NCBI GenBank assembly: GCA_905235085.1
Contig: CAJOKD010000006.1
Location: 1-64,000 of the forward strand
Reading direction: 5' to 3'
Origin: an uncultured Bacteroidales bacterium
Lineage (GTDB): Bacteria > Bacteroidota > Bacteroidia > Bacteroidales > UBA932
Length of the DNA stretch: 64,000 bases
This document shows, piece by piece, positions 62,201 to 64,000 of this stretch. How positions within the stretch are numbered: the first letter of the stretch is position 1; every line of letters starts with the position of its first letter. The notes beneath the pieces are model-generated. The model did not search any database. It worked only from the letters and a program-made list of their open reading frames with translations, and was not told where the DNA came from. The position numbers were made by a program, and so were the translations under genes.

Positions 62201-62679
62201 TCTTCCGCCAGCTCCCTGGAAACATATCCAGGAATGGAAAGCAATGAATCTATCCTGGAATAGTCCTCCTCCGTCATATACAATGGGAAGCTGGTTGTTA
62301 CGGCCTCCATCATATCGAAGACTGCTTCCTGGTCGACCGTTATCTGCCTCTCCTTGACGAGCTTGGCCGTATCTGCCTCATCGAATGCATCCGAGAATGC
62401 ATACATCGCCTCCTGGATGGCATATTCATCCGTCTCGTTCTCATTCCTGCCGGAAAAGATAACCGCTATGTTGTTCTTCTTCCCAAGGGCATCGTAGGCT
62501 TCCGAATACCTGGCACTCTGCTCGTCCGCAGGAAGGAACCTGGTTATATCTTCTTCGAAATGCATCCTGGCAGCAAGAAGTCCGCAGGCAAGGGCGATTG
62601 CGGCTGCAACAAGCCCTGCCAGCCATTTCCTGCCGACCAGGAAATCATATATCCTTAAGAAGAAATTATCCGTACTCAA
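59212..62679 (-). CDS. Trifunctional MMPL exporter/acyltransferase/SAM-methyltransferase-like fusion
   Basis: The 1155-residue protein joins three modules. Residues about 1-830 form an RND/MMPL exporter with roughly 12 membrane helices and two large periplasmic loops, and contain the FGQGDDYTIF segment. Residues about 870-1065 are a PlsC-like acyltransferase (VIIANHQSHLDLACLM with the HxxxxD pair; FPEGTRTRDGRIGRFHKGAF). The end (about 1085-1155) is a partial Rossmann SAM-binding unit, HGCGQGEYSLIYAL and VEAYDPDEENIML. It would move a lipid-linked polyene or lipid across the membrane after acylation. It overlaps the genes on both sides by 4 bp. Confidence 0.9.
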   Translation of the reverse strand: MSTDNFFLRIYDFLVGRKWLAGLVAAAIALACGLLAARMHFEEDITRFLPADEQSARYSEAYDALGKKNNIAVIFSGRNENETDEYAIQEAMYAFSDAFDEADTAKLVKERQITVDQEAVFDMMEAVTTSFPLYMTEEDYSRIDSLLSIPGYVSRELAEDKESLMFPSGDMVVRYIQSDPLHLFSPVLQRLRASAANSNYEIIDDCIFTSDGKGLAFLTSPFGMSESGMNSKVAELVGTVSEKVGAQFPDVEINAVGAPLIAVTNARQIKRDSVLAISIALLLIGLLLAFSYKRLQDIVWIVVSIAFGWLFAVGVMSLVRDSMSIIVLGVASVIIGIAVNYPLHYLDGFKAGVTPRMNLREMVAPLLIGNITTVAAFLCLVGLDAVAMKDLGLFGSLMLAGTILFVLIFLPVFAKPRDPASRTLELGRLLPEKVPSSIWLFLAVMALTGVMYVLSKRTTFDSEMQHINYMTSSQREGLKLLESGLEQEGFSRIYAIAEGSTLEEALSNNDALQDRLEALGNRISFVKGTGRFTPGTGRQRERIERWNGFWEGRREALVAGLLSESRKVGFSDDAFEPFLDLLENEPEVQSLDSLAPSIRSFDGTYVLQDEGKYRIVNQVFYKGEGLKQDLKTEGSLVFDTGDISNQLVKVLSDSFDKIGLICSLVVFIFLCLSFRRLELSLLAFFPLVVSWFWILGIMGLCDIRFNIVNIILATFIFGQGDDYTIFITEGLIYEYAYGKKRLATYKNSIFHSAIIMFIGIGALVLAKHPAMKSLGLVTVIGMFIVVLMAYYLPPLVFRWLTCHKGVKRDVPITLKRLLYSFVAIIGFVLFMFLFVYPYTFLHFLGKDSEEKKTSYHRFLQKVSSRLIRMVPGVKFRMSDPTGGQGTMDFSKPAVIIANHQSHLDLACLMALTPKMVFFTNGWVWKNPIYGYVIRKAEFYPIADGLEKNLDRIKDLVSRGYSLCVFPEGTRTRDGRIGRFHKGAFYVACELSLDVVPVFLHGADHVLPKTDFMLREGTISMEVGSRITPRPDYRSMTKEMHLLYLDYFAGMKKRLETPEYLSRYVRYKYLYKGAGVEADCRKALSSIGSVDYLRETGDGPERFEIHGCGQGEYSLIYALMHPETEVEAYDPDEENIMLASCCSNLPANLHYHIETE

Positions 62680-63173
62680 AAGTTAATCGCTATCCCGACG
62701 CCGTGCGGAGCGGTGCTCATCCATTTCATCCTGGAACTACCTATATTCCTGAGTATCATACCGGTACTGAGGGATACGAACCCGACGCCAGTAACGATGA
62801 TTCCGCCATACAATCCAACCAAGAACGCACCCAGGAACTGCCCGAAGTCATCGAAGGTGTAGCTGAAAGCATTCGTGGCCACAAGAGTCAGGAACAATGC
62901 CTCGGTACCGAGAATGCCCAGGCCTACATCGGTCATTATCTTTCCGGCCTTGAACTGCTTCTTGGCAGATAGATATGTTTCGTTGAATATCTCTTCGCCG
63001 AAGAGGTCCCTTATCTGCTCATCGCCGAGCTTGAAGCCTTCGGCATCGTAGAAACTACCTCTCTTGTAATCAATTCTTTCCGTTGCGTACTGCGCGTCCA
63101 TCCGCACCGGCATCCCGATGAAACACAGGACCATCGCAACCGCCATCATCAACTTCGGATAAATGTTTTTCAT
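62676..63173 (-). CDS. Small exported/membrane protein at the head of the cluster
   Basis: The 165-residue protein has a signal peptide (MKNIYPKLMMAVAMVLCFIG), a charged region (about 27-85, with LGDEQIRDLFGEEIFNETY) and two hydrophobic helices (about 87-107 and 116-142) before a short tail. I recognise no family. It is the first gene of the minus-strand operon and overlaps the exporter by 4 bp (ATGA), implying coupled translation. An earlier in-frame codon at 63194 lies too close to the promoter to be likely. Confidence 0.65.
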   Translation of the reverse strand: MKNIYPKLMMAVAMVLCFIGMPVRMDAQYATERIDYKRGSFYDAEGFKLGDEQIRDLFGEEIFNETYLSAKKQFKAGKIMTDVGLGILGTEALFLTLVATNAFSYTFDDFGQFLGAFLVGLYGGIIVTGVGFVSLSTGMILRNIGSSRMKWMSTAPHGVGIAINF

Positions 63174-63202
63174 AACTGAAACGGCAATTATCATTATAAT
63201 TA

Positions 63203-63210
63203 CAAAAATA
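63203..63210 (-). promoter_or_regulatory. TATTTTTG -7 box for the polyene-like operon
   Basis: An exact TAnnTTTG element on the minus strand, 29 nt before the first gene of the operon (ATG at 63173). Confidence 0.5.
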
Positions 63211-63223
63211 TGAATAATTAGAT

Positions 63224-63231
63224 TATTTTTG
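63224..63231 (+). promoter_or_regulatory. TATTTTTG -7 box for the divergent glycosyltransferase
   Basis: An exact TAnnTTTG element 16 nt before the ATG at 63248, back to back with the minus-strand promoter in a 74-bp gap. Confidence 0.5.
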
Positions 63232-63247
63232 CGAACTTTCGACAGTT

Positions 63248-63967
63248 ATGGCCGAGGATATCTGCGTAATAATACCGATCTATGACAATGCCGGGACAAT
63301 CCGGGATGTCGCCGTCCGCACGTTGAAGCATTGCAAGGATGTCTTCATCGTGGATGACGGCAGCCACGATAACCCATCGGAAGAACTTGAAGGATTGCCG
63401 GTCAGGCTAGTCCGGCACGACAGAAACAAGGGCAAGGGGAAGGCTCTCAAGACCGGTTTCAAGGCTGCGAGGGCTGCCGGATTCAGGAAAGCCATAACCC
63501 TGGACGGGGACGGACAGCACTATCCTGAAGACCTTCCTGCATTCTTCGAGATGGCGGACAAGCATCCTGACGCTATGCTCATCGGGAGCCGCAACCTGCA
63601 GATGGAGAATATGCCCGGAGGAAATACCTTCGCAAACAAGTTTTCGAACTTCTGGTTCAAGGTACAGACAGGAGTCAGCCTGCCTGATACACAGTCGGGA
63701 TTCAGGCTATATCAGCTCGACAGGCTGGGCAGCCTGTGGTATCTGACGTCCCGGTACGAAGCTGAATTGGAAATGCTTGTGGCTCAGTGCTGGAAAAGGG
63801 TAGAAATGGTACCTGTGAAGATCGATGTATATTATCCTCCTGCAGGAGAGAGGGTTACACATTTCCGTCCATTCTGGGACTTCTTCCGGATATCCATCCT
63901 CAACACCATCCTCTGCATCCTCGCCCTCCTCTACGGCTACCCCTCCAAACTCCTCCGCAAACCGTAG
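63248..63967 (+). CDS. Family 2 glycosyltransferase (dolichol-phosphate mannosyltransferase-like)
   Basis: A 239-residue glycosyltransferase with CVIIPIYDNAGTI at the start, FIVDDGSHDNP, the DxD motif in TLDGDGQHYPED at about 82-93 and a conserved C-terminal acceptor region (DTQSGFRLYQLDRLG). A hydrophobic C-terminal stretch (about 205-235) may bind the membrane. It uses a nucleotide- or lipid-linked sugar. It diverges from the polyene-like operon over a shared promoter region, so it may glycosylate its product; related clusters often carry a GT2 gene. Confidence 0.88.
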   Translation: MAEDICVIIPIYDNAGTIRDVAVRTLKHCKDVFIVDDGSHDNPSEELEGLPVRLVRHDRNKGKGKALKTGFKAARAAGFRKAITLDGDGQHYPEDLPAFFEMADKHPDAMLIGSRNLQMENMPGGNTFANKFSNFWFKVQTGVSLPDTQSGFRLYQLDRLGSLWYLTSRYEAELEMLVAQCWKRVEMVPVKIDVYYPPAGERVTHFRPFWDFFRISILNTILCILALLYGYPSKLLRKP

Positions 63968-63980
63968 CACCGGCTCTAAC

Positions 63981-64000
63981 CGTCATCCCCGGCCTGGCCG
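63981..64000 (+). repeat. REP-like GTCATCCCCGG unit at the window end
   Basis: CGTCATCCCCGGCCTGGCCG begins 14 bp after the glycosyltransferase stop and runs to the edge. It matches the units at 40512 and, reversed, those at 194-275. Its full extent is cut off. Confidence 0.7.

Overview
The window reads as chromosome of an uncultured gut-type member of Bacteroidales. Pointers are the Bat (Bacteroides aerotolerance) operon, the short-form Bacteroidetes topoisomerase IV A subunit, Bacteroides-type malate dehydrogenase, FucI/FucP, an anaerobic C4-dicarboxylate carrier, many TAnnTTTG (-7) promoter boxes and almost no Shine-Dalgarno sequences. Base composition is moderately GC-rich with strong AAG/ATC/CTC codon preference. 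Family-level placement (Rikenellaceae- or Cryptobacteroides-like) is inference only. I see no rRNA, CRISPR array, prophage or insertion sequence.

Layout. 1-299: non-coding, with an inverted repeat and reversed REP-like units. 300-2444: phosphotransacylase plus acetate kinase. 2522-9172: short ComEC, fucose permease and isomerase, a small glycosyltransferase, LepA. 9229-10690: ECF sigma factor, one-pass membrane partner, secreted partner. 10731-15476: TrmN6, LolD, tRNA-Pro(UGG), DUF2207 and LemA proteins, phosphopantetheinyl transferase, an unlisted 42-codon ORF. 15607-23639: malate dehydrogenase, TPR protein, EnvC-like protein, TsaE, tRNA-Pro with an AGG anticodon, YifB, nucleoside kinase. 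23647-32004: complete Bat operon (MoxR, DUF58, BatD-like, BatA, BatB, BatC and a fused, frameshifted BatD-BatE). 32051-40482: TruA, ExbB/ExbD/TonB, an RsuA/RluB-family pseudouridine synthase with a GERSY repeat tail, Era, ParC, shikimate kinase. 40483-40750: REP-like cluster and a foldable element. 40751-48950: SpoU methyltransferase, truncated lipoprotein-like gene, LysS, RecJ, AroE, barrel protein, SSB, PurA. 48962-52514: second ECF sigma cassette and a C4-dicarboxylate transporter.

52523-63967 is the most distinctive part: a tightly packed minus-strand operon of ketosynthase, phytoene-desaturase-like oxidoreductase, acyltransferase, acyl/aryl-CoA ligase, esterase and a 1155-residue exporter/acyltransferase/methyltransferase fusion, preceded by a small membrane protein and facing a divergent family 2 glycosyltransferase. 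FabG follows from its own promoter. This resembles aryl-polyene/flexirubin-type pigment-lipid clusters of Bacteroidetes. No acyl carrier protein, dehydratase or aromatic ammonia-lyase lies in the window, so the locus probably continues past position 64000. The phosphopantetheinyl transferase at 14679-15317 could prime its carrier proteins.

Functional links: Ptb/AckA, malate dehydrogenase and the C4-dicarboxylate carrier fit fermentation with acetate (possibly butyrate) and succinate as products. ExbBD-TonB energises outer-membrane import. The Bat operon and the two sigma cassettes look like envelope-stress systems.
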